DNA of 31,220 nucleotides from a virus: positions 1-31,220 of the IMG/VR virus record IMGVR_UViG_3300047375_000330. One strand, 5' to 3'. Of this stretch, positions 15,710-22,717 are shown one piece after another. Made by a program: the position numbers and the translations under genes. Under the pieces are notes generated by a model, which saw only the letters and a list, made by a program, of their open reading frames with translations, had not been told where the DNA came from and searched no databases. How positions within the stretch are numbered: position 1 is the stretch's first letter; each line of letters starts with the position of its first letter.

Positions 15710-17100
15710 TACTGCGCCTCAGTCTCCACTGGGAACTGCCCTAGAACCTGCGCTGATCCCTCAATCTCCACATGGGATTGCGCCAACTTGTCATCATCAA
15801 GGGCGAGGTCGGCTATCTGCTTGTCTAGCTCTTGCGCTAATGTCACTGACCTCACGCCGCTGGCTTTCATCTTCTGCAAGAACTCAAGCTCTTTGTCGTA
15901 GTCGCGGATGTCGAAGGAATCAGGATAGAACACCTCAACGTCTGGCGTTACGTCTAGCCAGTTGCAGAAATACGTCCACAAGTGTTCCTCAGCCAACTCC
16001 AATAGGTCGGCTTTCTCTGATAGCTTGGCGTTTAGCATTTGGAACTCGGTCTGCATGGCAATGCCTGACATCGTCTTTGCATCTGTTCCGCGTACAGCGC
16101 CCATCTGGGCCATGCGGTTGATGGACTCCACCTTGTCTTTGATGGACTCCCTGATGCTGTTGATGTTCTGACCAGAGGGTTGTAGCAGAAACGGCTTCAT
16201 GGTTTCGGCTGCGTCATCGGGTACGTTGATAACAGAACCCGCTCCCGCGCTCGCATCTGTGTCGTAGGTCTTAACCAGAGAGGGGTGGTTGCTAATCCTG
16301 ATTAACTGCTCGATCTCTGAAAGCTCGCTGTAGATAGCCTTCTGCATGTAGGCGATGTCTGACAAGTCACTCACCCCCACACCACGGGTCACACTGCGTT
16401 GGGCTGGTAGATAGACCGCTGGAATCTTGCCCAGTGGGTTGTCTATCTCGCTAATCATCTGTTCCTTGTCGCCGTCAGACTTCCACTGCTGGATCGTGTC
16501 TTTGCGCCAGATGCGGTAGTAACTCACCTTGGTTGTGGCGTTCTCACGGTCGACCGCTTCCCTGAGCTTCAGGTAGGTCAGTTCAAAGCGTCCAGAGGGA
16601 GTGCGCTCCCACTTCCAGTCAAATACGTTTTCAGGCGTGAACAGCGACAGATAGGGCCGTATGTCTTGGTCTAGCTCCTCCGCTCTCGTCTGCGCGTTGG
16701 ACTCTGGCTTGTCCACAAGAATCCAGACGTGACCATAAACCGATGACCATATCTGAGCCTGCTTCATAAAACTGTTGAGGCTTGCGCCGTCCAAGTCGGC
16801 ATCGTTTATCATCGCCTCTAGCGCTGGGTTATTGGCTAGAGAGTTGAACACGCGAACAGGGGGAGTGCGCCACAGGAACGAACTGTAGATGTGCACCACG
16901 TTGCGGCAGTGGTTATCAATCGGGGTCAACTGTATGCGTCGGGCATACTCGTTCTCTGACTCGTTCAAGTAGCCGGTCAGGTAGTTGCCTGCCTGATACT
17001 CCTCACCCCCAAGGTATGAGCGGACATAAAGCTCCCACCTATTCTCGTTGGCATCATAGTCGGGATGTTGATACTCGATATTGCTGGCCACTAGCTCCAC
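15709..17100 (-). CDS. Portal protein (DUF4055-like)
   Basis: A 463-residue protein starting 'MELVASNIEYQHPDYDANENRWELYVRSYLGG', with 'LTPIDNHCRNVVHIYSSFLWRTPPV' near residue 78. The stem/clip region contains 'LGKIPAVYLPAQRSVTRGVGVSDLSDIAYMQKAIYSELSEIEQLIRISNHP' and a following helix ('RMAQMGAVRGTDAKTMSGIAMQTEFQMLNAKLSEKADLLELAEEHLW'). This arrangement fits the DUF4055 portal family. It forms the dodecameric DNA channel at one capsid vertex. It overlaps the terminase gene by 10 bases and precedes the Mu F-like gene. Confidence 0.88.
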   Translation of the reverse strand: MELVASNIEYQHPDYDANENRWELYVRSYLGGEEYQAGNYLTGYLNESENEYARRIQLTPIDNHCRNVVHIYSSFLWRTPPVRVFNSLANNPALEAMINDADLDGASLNSFMKQAQIWSSVYGHVWILVDKPESNAQTRAEELDQDIRPYLSLFTPENVFDWKWERTPSGRFELTYLKLREAVDRENATTKVSYYRIWRKDTIQQWKSDGDKEQMISEIDNPLGKIPAVYLPAQRSVTRGVGVSDLSDIAYMQKAIYSELSEIEQLIRISNHPSLVKTYDTDASAGAGSVINVPDDAAETMKPFLLQPSGQNINSIRESIKDKVESINRMAQMGAVRGTDAKTMSGIAMQTEFQMLNAKLSEKADLLELAEEHLWTYFCNWLDVTPDVEVFYPDSFDIRDYDKELEFLQKMKASGVRSVTLAQELDKQIADLALDDDKLAQSHVEIEGSAQVLGQFPVETEAQ

Positions 17101-18302
17101 CTCACTGGTTGTTCAATTTCTCTTTGCTTACGAATCGGGTACAGGTACTCGACCAGATACCCTAGCGCGTCATTCATGTGGTCATAGCCGTCATCTTTGT
17201 TGGGTTGGCTAGTGCCTTCCTTGTAAGTGTGTCGTTCAAGCGAAGCGATGGTCTGCTTGCACTTGGGGTCAACAAACAAAGACCGCACTCCACTGGTGGA
17301 GCGTAGCCTGCTGTTCACGCTGTTGATTCTGTCTCTGATTGCGGGGTGACTGTTCCGCACCTTTACCGCAAACCCTGCATTCTGGAGGATTGATAGGTCT
17401 GTCCTCCCTCCCGCGCTGGTCTTTCTCTGTTTACTAGCTGGGTCAGGGTAGATAGTGATTTGCCTGTCACCATACCGTTGCTTGATCTCGTCCACCATCT
17501 CATCGGTGTTCGACCCATAAATAACGATCTCGTCGATCACTTGGATCGTATCCGCTTCCCTCACGCACACAGCTGCGCTCATAGGGTCTAGGTTAAAGTC
17601 CATGCCGATATGTAGCTGGTCGTTCATGTAACCCTTCCGCACGCTCTCCTCTCGGCTGAATGCGTAGTAGATAATGCCGGAGTAGTTAACGAACTTGGCT
17701 TGATACTCTTGGCTGAATGTCCGCTCGTCTAGGTCATTCCGCGCTGCCTCGATCTCAGCCTCATCAACATTGCCGCCCTCGATGGTCGTATACTGGAAGG
17801 CTTCCCAGCCCTCCTCCTCATCGACGCCTCGCGTCCAGATGTCATAGAAATGGTTGCGCCCCTTCGGTGTTCCAATGAACAAGGCAGAACCTAAACGATC
17901 CGACAGACTGGGCCGCAGCACTTCGTACCACGCTTCTTTCCGCATATCTGCGAACTCGTCTAGCACCACAAAGTCTAACGCCCTCCCTCTGAGGTTGTCA
18001 GGCTTCTCTGCCCCTTTGAGGGATATGGTAGAACCATTCTTCAGCGTCAGCGATAGTGCGGTTTCGTTCCGCTTACTGATATACCCAGCAGGCAAAGCCT
18101 CGTTCAGCATGTCCCACGCTATCTCTTTTGCAGCCTTGTAGGTCGGCGCTACATACCAGCAGTTCCTGTTCTTGCCTTCTAGGGCAGCACGAAGAAGCTC
18201 GTGGGTAGACAGAAACGTCTTCCCAAATCGTCTGCCAGCGACCACCGCCCTGAACCGTGAGTCACTGAAGAAGATGTCATCTTGTGGCTTAGTTAGCCTC
18301 AC
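17091..18302 (-). CDS. terL: Terminase large subunit
   Basis: A 403-residue DNA-packaging motor. The ATPase domain has a Walker A-like motif GRRFGKT (residues 23-29) and Walker B 'LDFVVLDEFA' with D115-E116. A coupling-type 'IGTPKGRNHFYDIW' follows. The C-terminal nuclease domain begins with 'IGMDFNLDPMSAAVCV', supplying the first metal-binding Asp, and ends with 'DDGYDHMNDALGYLVEY', supplying later acidic residues. The length is at the short end for the family but no domain appears missing. It overlaps the small subunit gene by 14 bases. Cos or pac type cannot be told from the sequence. Confidence 0.95.
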   Translation of the reverse strand: MRLTKPQDDIFFSDSRFRAVVAGRRFGKTFLSTHELLRAALEGKNRNCWYVAPTYKAAKEIAWDMLNEALPAGYISKRNETALSLTLKNGSTISLKGAEKPDNLRGRALDFVVLDEFADMRKEAWYEVLRPSLSDRLGSALFIGTPKGRNHFYDIWTRGVDEEEGWEAFQYTTIEGGNVDEAEIEAARNDLDERTFSQEYQAKFVNYSGIIYYAFSREESVRKGYMNDQLHIGMDFNLDPMSAAVCVREADTIQVIDEIVIYGSNTDEMVDEIKQRYGDRQITIYPDPASKQRKTSAGGRTDLSILQNAGFAVKVRNSHPAIRDRINSVNSRLRSTSGVRSLFVDPKCKQTIASLERHTYKEGTSQPNKDDGYDHMNDALGYLVEYLYPIRKQREIEQPVRWS

Positions 18303-18630
18303 CCGCCCTCTCGATAACGATTGGTGGCAGGTCTTGCGCTTCTACTTCTGGCTGGTCTGACTGTCCCAACCAGTTCTTACCTAACCACACAAGCATTGTG
18401 GTGTTGCCGTCCATCGCAGCCGTATATTGCTTGCGACGCAGGCTCATCTTCCCGCCGCTACTTTTTTGCGCGTAATAGTCCGAAAAACCTAGACCCTTTT
18501 CACGCTTGCAGGCTGCATTCAGGGTGTCATAGTCGATCCCTAGAACTGCTGCCTGCTCCTCCCCCGTACAGTGGATGCGGCACATCTCATCAACCTGATC
18601 CCAGTCTATTTCAATCAAGGGTCTGCTCAT
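18289..18630 (-). CDS. terS: Terminase small subunit-like DNA-binding protein
   Basis: A 113-residue protein with an N-terminal helix-turn-helix-like segment, 'WDQVDEMCRIHCTGEEQAAVLGIDYDTLNAACKRE', followed by 'FSDYYAQKSSGGKMSLRRKQYTAAMDGNTTMLVWLGKNWLGQ'. This combination is a recurrent form of phage small terminase subunits: recognition helix, oligomerisation segment, and the 'LR..Q...A..GN..M.IWLGK..LGQ' motif. It overlaps both neighbours and directly precedes the large subunit. It would recognise the packaging site. Confidence 0.85.
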   Translation of the reverse strand: MSRPLIEIDWDQVDEMCRIHCTGEEQAAVLGIDYDTLNAACKREKGLGFSDYYAQKSSGGKMSLRRKQYTAAMDGNTTMLVWLGKNWLGQSDQPEVEAQDLPPIVIERAGEAN

Positions 18631-18998
18631 TTCTTTGTTGCTCGCCTAACTGCTTTGCGCTCTGCCTCAGTGTACGAAGCCTTGCCTTTGCCCCCTTTGG
18701 AGGCTTTGTTTTTGGCTCTTGATCCTGCTGCCTTCTGTCCCGATGACAGAGAATCCCGCGCACCTTTTGGTAGATACCGGCCCTGACCTTTCTCGCCCAC
18801 ATAGTCCCAGTCTTGATCCGTCCAACGGCTCAGTGATGTTTCCTTCTTCTTGCCTTCGTACTTACCACCCATGTCTTTGTAGTAAGTGACCGCTAACTGC
18901 GCAGCCCTTCCAGACCATTTGCCGCCCATCTTACGCTTGGCTTTTGCTTTGGCCCTCTCCCATATCTCGGGATTCTTTCGCTTTGCTGTGTCTGCCAT
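18627..18998 (-). CDS. DUF5872-like basic protein
   Basis: A 123-residue, very Lys/Arg-rich protein. It contains 'MADTAKRKNPEIWERAKAKAKRKMGGKWSGRAAQLAVTYYK' and 'SLSRWTDQDWDYVGEKGQGRYLPKGARDSLS', then a lysine-rich tail ending 'KASYTEAERKAVRRATKK'. The 'W..qdWdY......RYLPk..r..L' element matches DUF5872 as I recall it, a family found in phages and large eukaryotic viruses. DNA binding is likely from charge; the role is unknown. It lies just upstream of the terminase genes with a 4-base overlap. Confidence 0.7.
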   Translation of the reverse strand: MADTAKRKNPEIWERAKAKAKRKMGGKWSGRAAQLAVTYYKDMGGKYEGKKKETSLSRWTDQDWDYVGEKGQGRYLPKGARDSLSSGQKAAGSRAKNKASKGGKGKASYTEAERKAVRRATKK

Positions 18999-19219
18999 CA
19001 GTTGTTGAAGCTCGTCTTGGTTCGGTCAGGGCTGTCGAATCGCTCCACCATCCCCTCTAGGGCGCGGATCTTAGCTTGTGGTGATAGCTGGTGATAGTAG
19101 AAAAGTTTTCGGCTTGTCGGGTTGTGCAAGGCTCCAGTGTGTACCACGCCATCGGACATCGTATGGACTTGGCCTGCGTAGATCGTGCCATCTTTATTGA
19201 ACAGCAGAACCCCCCTCAC
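18998..19219 (-). CDS. Small hypothetical protein, GTG start overlapping holin gene
   Basis: The frame reads 'RGVLLFNKDGTIYAGQVHTMSDGVVHTGALHNPTSRKLFYYHQLS...' to TGA at 19000-18998. I place the start at GTG 19219-19217, which overlaps the holin stop in GTGA and has AAGG about 7 bases upstream, giving 73 residues. The 'DGT.YAGQVH.M.DG.VHTGA.H...SRKLF' pattern resembles short phage proteins often seen near lysis or packaging genes, but no function is known. The longer in-frame extension to 19396 overlaps the holin fully and is probably not translated. Confidence 0.6.
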   Translation of the reverse strand: MRGVLLFNKDGTIYAGQVHTMSDGVVHTGALHNPTSRKLFYYHQLSPQAKIRALEGMVERFDSPDRTKTSFNN

Positions 19220-19686
19220 TTGTCTGCCTTGTGGCTTGCGCCGAAGTAGAAACTGACAACAGCGGAAACGATGCCGCCCAAGTAACCCAAGACCAAATTG
19301 ACAATAGCCTCGTTCTGTTCCGGCATCAGCGTAACCATGCTCACATAACCACCAAAGAACAAAAACGCCAGCATAGCTAATACTTTGGGCGTCCAATCCC
19401 CGCGCCCCATCTCCCGCGCACTGGATCTATCCGCGTTTTCAAGCTCGAAGATATCCACCTCTAACTCTGCAAGACGGGTTTTATAGGCGAGGTCGGCTTT
19501 CTTGATCTCGGCTAGTTGTTCCGGTGAGGCTTCACTGAGCGCCTTCTGAACGGCTTGCGGCTCTGCTGGTACCCCAAGTACCTGTGCGAGTATTTTCCCC
19601 GCTCCGGCCCCTACTGGGCCTCCTATGGCGCTTCCTATGGTCGGTGCTACTGCGCCTACCAAATTTTTGATTGAATCCCACTTCAT
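19216..19686 (-). CDS. Holin, 3TM (GTA-holin) family
   Basis: A 156-residue protein. The first third is a Gly/Ala-rich hydrophobic segment ('LVGAVAPTIGSAIGGPVGAGAGKILAQVLG'). A charged helix follows ('SPEQLAEIKKADLAYKTRLAELEVDIFELENADR'), with the family-typical 'ADRSSAREMGRGDWTPKVLAML'. Two C-terminal membrane segments come next: 'VLAMLAFLFFGGYVSMVTLM' and 'LVLGYLGGIVSAVVSFYFGASH'. The element 'aR.........W.pk.La' followed by two membrane spans and a terminal 'fyFGasHK' marks the Holin_3TM family. It would permeabilise the inner membrane at lysis. It lies next to the DUF5675 gene (ATGA overlap). Confidence 0.85.
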   Translation of the reverse strand: MKWDSIKNLVGAVAPTIGSAIGGPVGAGAGKILAQVLGVPAEPQAVQKALSEASPEQLAEIKKADLAYKTRLAELEVDIFELENADRSSAREMGRGDWTPKVLAMLAFLFFGGYVSMVTLMPEQNEAIVNLVLGYLGGIVSAVVSFYFGASHKADK

Positions 19687-20087
19687 ACCTCAGCCCTCAC
19701 ACCCGTGATCTTCAGGGTCATTCTTTCTTCATGCCCGTTGAATATCTCCATCAGCTTTTGCAGCGTCTTCTTGGAGTTGTAAACAGCAGGCTCAAGCGCA
19801 TCTGACACAAAGCGATCCCCAACACCGATACATCCCTCTACGTCGTGTGGGAAATTTGCGACATGAACAAGGATAAACGTGCGGTCTGGCACATCCATCA
19901 CCTGAATAACGTCCTTGAACCGCGTCCCACTAAATGGCTGGCAGGCATACGTGCCTTCGGGAATACAGGATACGTTTGGCTGGTTATCCTTCCAAGGTCG
20001 TTCAATGGTGAAGCATGACCAGTCGCCAATACTTAGCTTTCCAAGCGTTCCACTGTCTAGGTATGCAAATCGTTGCAATAAAGCCAT
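19683..20087 (-). CDS. DUF5675 family protein, candidate lysis-associated
   Basis: A 134-residue protein: 'LGKLSIGDWSCFTIERPWKDNQPNVSCIPEGTYACQPF', then 'FILVHVANFPHDVEGCIGVGD' and a C-terminal helix. 'T-ERPW.dN....SCIP.GtY' and 'iHvgN...d..GCI.vG' are the defining features of DUF5675, a phage and bacterial family of unknown biochemical function. It is the first gene of the late operon, 34 bases after a likely transcript start, and is coupled to the holin gene. The conserved His/Asp/Cys residues hint at an enzyme; a cell-wall role is only inferred from its holin neighbour. Confidence 0.8.
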   Translation of the reverse strand: MALLQRFAYLDSGTLGKLSIGDWSCFTIERPWKDNQPNVSCIPEGTYACQPFSGTRFKDVIQVMDVPDRTFILVHVANFPHDVEGCIGVGDRFVSDALEPAVYNSKKTLQKLMEIFNGHEERMTLKITGVRAEV

Positions 20088-20128
20088 TTGCGATCCTTGT
20101 TTCGGTGTTCATTATGTGCTAGGTGGGA

Positions 20129-20159
20129 ATTATACCCGTCTTTTTTACAAAAAAGGCAA
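20129..20159 (-). promoter_or_regulatory. Candidate late-operon promoter
   Basis: The minus strand carries a perfect TATAAT (20134-20129) with a weak TTGCCT (20159-20154) 19 bases upstream. The predicted start is near 20121, 34 bases before the DUF5675 gene that opens the late operon. A 16-base A/T symmetric element, CTTTTTT-AC-AAAAAAG (20140-20155), fills the spacer. The poor -35 suggests activation by a factor. Confidence 0.55.
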
Positions 20160-20179
20160 CTTTTTCGCCCTCCCCCCTG

Positions 20180-20207
20180 TTGTATGTGTAAACCTTTGGT
20201 GTACAAT
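20180..20207 (+). promoter_or_regulatory. Early promoter with operator in its spacer
   Basis: TTGTAT (20180-20185), a 16-bp spacer and TACAAT (20202-20207) precede the 20234 gene. The spacer holds GTAAACCTTTGGTGTAC (20188-20204), a near-palindrome (GTAaACC / GGTgTAC around TTT) also present at the 24.7-kb promoters. Repressor binding would block RNA polymerase directly. Confidence 0.65.
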
Positions 20208-20233
20208 AACCCCATCAACAACGAGGGACGGAC

Positions 20234-20527
20234 ATGACCAGCAGCAAAACCATCGACCAAATCATTGCTGAAGTTGAAGCAAGCATCGAATCCGAGAAGA
20301 ACTTGCTCAAGCAATTTAGCTTCAAAAAAGGGTCTTGGTTTACAGGCTATGAAGTGAAAGCAAACGGATCTTTTGAAGGCTTGGATTTCTGGATGGTGCG
20401 CTTCGAGAAAGTTGGAGCAGGTTGGGCAGCATTCCCAATTTGTGAGCGCCAAGCCACTGAGCCAAAGCGGTTTGAGACACTGCATCAAGCCAAAGTCAAC
20501 ATTTTGAAAAATGCAAAGGCCGCGTAA
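20234..20527 (+). CDS. Hypothetical early protein, 97 aa
   Basis: First gene of the plus-strand early unit, starting at ATG 20234 after GAGGGACGGAC. The protein begins 'MTSSKTIDQIIAEVEASIESEKNLLKQF', an amphipathic helix, followed by a compact alpha/beta segment with many aromatic residues ('FEGLDFWMVRFEKVGAGWAAFPICERQ') and a C-terminal helix ending 'ILKNAKAA'. I do not recognise the family. No catalytic or metal motif is visible. Its stop codon lies in the loop of a GGCCGC-GTAA-GCGGCC hairpin, as does that of the 24788 gene, so the two may be regulated alike. Confidence 0.7.
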   Translation: MTSSKTIDQIIAEVEASIESEKNLLKQFSFKKGSWFTGYEVKANGSFEGLDFWMVRFEKVGAGWAAFPICERQATEPKRFETLHQAKVNILKNAKAA

Positions 20528-20533
20528 GCGGCC
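20518..20533 (+). promoter_or_regulatory. GUAA-tetraloop hairpin around a stop codon, copy 1
   Basis: GGCCGC GTAA GCGGCC has perfect 6-bp arms and a GNRA-type loop. The stop codon TAA (20525-20527) lies in the loop. The ribosome site AAGGGA for the next gene follows within 2 bases. A 20-base match containing this element recurs at 24995-25014. Confidence 0.75.
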
Positions 20534-20545
20534 CAAGGGAATACC

Positions 20546-20713
20546 ATGAAACTACGCTATCCACTCGCCCTGCTCTTGATCGTCGGCTTCTTTGCTTCCG
20601 GTCAGAACGACTATGAAAACGAAGTTATGGAGGAACAGCAGTACATCGAGCGCGTCTGCGATGGAGTCCACGAGGACTATCTCAATCTGCGGCCTTCCTG
20701 TAATGCAAAATGA
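20546..20713 (+). CDS. Small exported or membrane peptide overlapping mom-like gene
   Basis: A 55-residue frame starts at ATG 20546, 6 bases after AAGGGA: 'MKLRYPLALLLIVGFFASGQ', then an acidic stretch and 'CDGVHEDYLNLRPSCNAK'. The N-terminus is a good signal peptide or single membrane span (basic start, hydrophobic core, small residues near 17-19). There are two Cys in the mature part but no lipobox. Its last 11 bases overlap the Mom-like gene's first codons (ATGCAAAATGA), so translation may be coupled, although Mu Com is unrelated in sequence. I do not recognise the family. Confidence 0.65.
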   Translation: MKLRYPLALLLIVGFFASGQNDYENEVMEEQQYIERVCDGVHEDYLNLRPSCNAK

Positions 20714-21275
20714 TCTCTTTGGAATAACAGCAACCCCGCCAGCTTCCCCTAAGATGTTCTCAATTCAGGACATAAGCAAAGGTATGGCGGCTGAGGTCTA
20801 CAAGGAAAGCCATTACTTTGGCGATAAAGGCTTCCTGCATGTGTACAGCTTTGGCGCTGTATTCGATTCGTTTTGCTGGGGGGCGATAACCTACGGCACA
20901 CCAAATGCCAAGAACATCAACGGCCTATACAAAAGCGACGAACAACATGGGGTTTTGGAGATCACAAGACTAGCCTTCAGGGAAGGATCGCCCAGAAACT
21001 CACCCTCTCGGCTTATATCCCAATCAATCAAATTACTTCAACAGCGCTATCCACTGCGTCTGGTTATTACCTACGCTGACACTGCCCAAGGCCACACTGG
21101 TGGAATCTACAAAGCGTCGAATTTTACTTATCACGGACTAACCGCTCAGAAGACAGACTTTGTCCATCCAGACGGAAGCATCAAGAAGATGAAAGGCGTG
21201 AGGTATTCAGATATGGAAGGCGAGTGGATTAAGCGTAGCAGAAAACACTTGTTTAGCTTTCAGCCTTCTTGCTAA
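20703..21275 (+). CDS. mom: Mom-like DNA modification protein
   Basis: A 190-residue protein matching the Mu Mom type: 'FDSFCWGAITYG' (55-65), 'GVLEITRLAFREGSPRNSPSRLISQSIKLLQQRYP' (83-117), 'RLVITYADTAQGHTGGIYKASNFTYHGLT' (119-147). The 'E..RL...d..PrNs.SrLI..s..lL....P....v.sYaDt.qGH.G.iYqA.nw.y.G' pattern is diagnostic. Mom converts adenine in phage DNA to an N6-carbamoylmethyl form, protecting it from restriction enzymes; it has a GNAT-like fold. Start choice: ATG 20703 overlaps the upstream gene. The longer frame from 20592 reads low-complexity residues from the other gene. It converges with a minus-strand gene, overlapping it by 23 bases. Confidence 0.85.
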   Translation: MQNDLFGITATPPASPKMFSIQDISKGMAAEVYKESHYFGDKGFLHVYSFGAVFDSFCWGAITYGTPNAKNINGLYKSDEQHGVLEITRLAFREGSPRNSPSRLISQSIKLLQQRYPLRLVITYADTAQGHTGGIYKASNFTYHGLTAQKTDFVHPDGSIKKMKGVRYSDMEGEWIKRSRKHLFSFQPSC

Positions 21276-21414
21276 CCAGCCAGATATTCTCCCTTTCCTG
21301 ACCCTCTGGCATCTCCGCTGAAGGGTTAGGGTCTGGCTCCTCTTCGTATAGGTCCGAGACGATGACTGTCACCTGACAGTTGTTGGGTAGATCCTCAATC
21401 AGAACTGTCGGCAC
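21253..21414 (-). CDS. Small hypothetical protein at end of recombination operon
   Basis: The 53-residue frame starts at GTG 21414 (MPTVLIEDLPNNCQVTVIVSD...), with GAGAGG a few bases upstream. A longer start at 21459 would overlap the previous gene by 65 bases. The protein begins with a beta-rich stretch and continues with an acidic Pro/Glu region, ending 'NIWLVSKKAES'. No family is recognised. It is the last gene of the minus-strand operon, tail to tail with the Mom-like gene. Confidence 0.5.
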   Translation of the reverse strand: MPTVLIEDLPNNCQVTVIVSDLYEEEPDPNPSAEMPEGQERENIWLVSKKAES

Positions 21415-21595
21415 CAAACCTCTCCTCGATGAACCGTTCTCGTTGAACAAGTGTAGCAAGATCGCGGCAGGCTTCCTCTAAAACTTGGATGTCCTTCGTG
21501 ACCCCGTATTCCGTAATCAAGTGAACCACCCGCCCACTCAGGTAGTTGAGTTGGTTGGCAATTATGTACTCGGTGGCGTCTATCTCGCGCATCAT
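21395..21595 (-). CDS. Small helical hypothetical protein
   Basis: A 66-residue helical protein, 'MMREIDATEYIIANQLNYLSGRVVHLITEYG', then 'QVLEEACRDLATLVQRERFIEERFG'. The start lies in ATGATG, overlapping the stop of the metallophosphoesterase gene by 4 bases, so translation is probably coupled. A longer reading to 21628 lies within that gene. I do not recognise the family. Heptad-like spacing of Leu/Val residues suggests dimerisation. Confidence 0.6.
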   Translation of the reverse strand: MMREIDATEYIIANQLNYLSGRVVHLITEYGVTKDIQVLEEACRDLATLVQRERFIEERFGADSSD

Positions 21596-22560
21596 TCGTA
21601 ATCTACTCGGTGGATCTCGCCCCGCCACTCGTATTCTGCTGGCTTGTGAACCTTCACGAACTCTGGCGTTAGCAGGAAGTTATCACGGACGGTAAGGACA
21701 ACAAAGCCTGACACCCAGTTCTTTGGAGTGTCTTCGGCATAATCAAAGCTCGGCTGATGTGGGTCTGCCATCGTCCCGCATTGCACCCCATAGCGATGCG
21801 CGTTGTAATCACTCCAACTCTTACACTCCATTTGGTGTGTATGGCCGGTTATTATGTGAATTCCAGATTTCAGGGCGTTCGTGTATCCAGCGTGGATTCC
21901 GCCATTGAATCTATGCTTGATCATGATCGGCTTTTCTGCACCATCAACCCATAGGGACATACAGAAAGTCCAGCTAGGAAAATGGTCTTTTAGGCTGAAC
22001 CCTGGGACTCCCTGGAACATCGCCGCATTCTGCGCCAGTGACATATCAAAGCGCTGGTCGTGGTTGCCCATTGTCCAGAACCGCTCCGCGTTGGGCGCAG
22101 CCTTCTCAATCTCTGAGAGCCTTTGCGTCACGGTGTTTAGCTCTTGTTCCACTGTGGGCTTTTCTTCCCACCCCAGTGGGGCGTGGCGGCTGATGCTTGC
22201 GCCATCCATCAAGTCACCATTCAAGACGATGACATCTGGCTGGAGTTGCTTGGCTAATTCAACGAAGGCAAGGTGGGCAGTGGTTACGGTGTTGGCCTCG
22301 TAGTGGGCGTCTGAACCGATTAAGAAGGTTTTGTCTTTCTTGATGGTGAGCGTCTGACGAACTGCCTTTCTCGGCCCGTTGGTCTTGGATAGGTGCGCAG
22401 GGACGTTCAAAGTCCTGCCCAGCATACCCTCCACCCGCTTGCGTTTCGCAAACACGTTTCTGACCGAGACGTTGTACTTGGCCGCCATATTGGTCGCGCC
22501 CAATGCCTCAAACTCTACTGCGAACACCTCTGGATCAGTCGGTAGGATCGGTCTTGCCAT
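21592..22560 (-). CDS. HTH-linked calcineurin-like metallophosphoesterase
   Basis: A 322-residue protein from ATG 22560, which follows GAGGGGGCC. Residues about 10-50 ('EVFAVEFEALGATNMAAKYNVSVRNVFAKRKRVE') look like a helix-turn-helix. The catalytic domain has SDAH (D84, H86), GDLMD (D116), GNHD (165-168), H216, H223 and GHTH (239-242), the full binuclear-metal set of the superfamily. Its position beside NinG and a YqaJ exonuclease suggests a nuclease or phosphodiesterase acting on DNA ends. Substrate cannot be read from sequence; such HTH-phosphoesterases are common in aquatic phages but little studied. Confidence 0.85.
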   Translation of the reverse strand: MARPILPTDPEVFAVEFEALGATNMAAKYNVSVRNVFAKRKRVEGMLGRTLNVPAHLSKTNGPRKAVRQTLTIKKDKTFLIGSDAHYEANTVTTAHLAFVELAKQLQPDVIVLNGDLMDGASISRHAPLGWEEKPTVEQELNTVTQRLSEIEKAAPNAERFWTMGNHDQRFDMSLAQNAAMFQGVPGFSLKDHFPSWTFCMSLWVDGAEKPIMIKHRFNGGIHAGYTNALKSGIHIITGHTHQMECKSWSDYNAHRYGVQCGTMADPHQPSFDYAEDTPKNWVSGFVVLTVRDNFLLTPEFVKVHKPAEYEWRGEIHRVDYE

Positions 22561-22717
22561 GGCCCCCTCGCCTTGCGTATGAATTGCAGACATGGGCAAA
22601 AACCAATGCCTTTAGCTTCTCATCCGATTCTTTTTTTGGTTCAGAGTCCCAGACCTGTTTGGCTGCTGCGTCCATAGCTTTCACCATGTCTTGCGCTACA
22701 ACCCTGGGGGATCTCAT
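22535..22717 (-). CDS. Small hypothetical protein between ninG and phosphoesterase
   Basis: A 60-residue protein, 'MRSPRVVAQDMVKAMDAAAKQVWDSEPKKESDEKLKALVFAHVCNSYARR...'. Its ATG overlaps the NinG-like stop by 4 bases, which is the main evidence that it is translated; its end overlaps the phosphoesterase start by 26 bases. It is helical, with no recognised family. The Arg/Gly-rich tail may partly be a by-product of the overlap. Confidence 0.55.
   Translation of the reverse strand: MRSPRVVAQDMVKAMDAAAKQVWDSEPKKESDEKLKALVFAHVCNSYARRGGHGKTDPTD

Noticed and set aside
20592-20702. N-terminal extension of the Mom-like protein from ATG 20592
   Set aside because: These codons are the out-of-frame reading of the small signal-peptide gene and are Ser/Thr-rich without family similarity.
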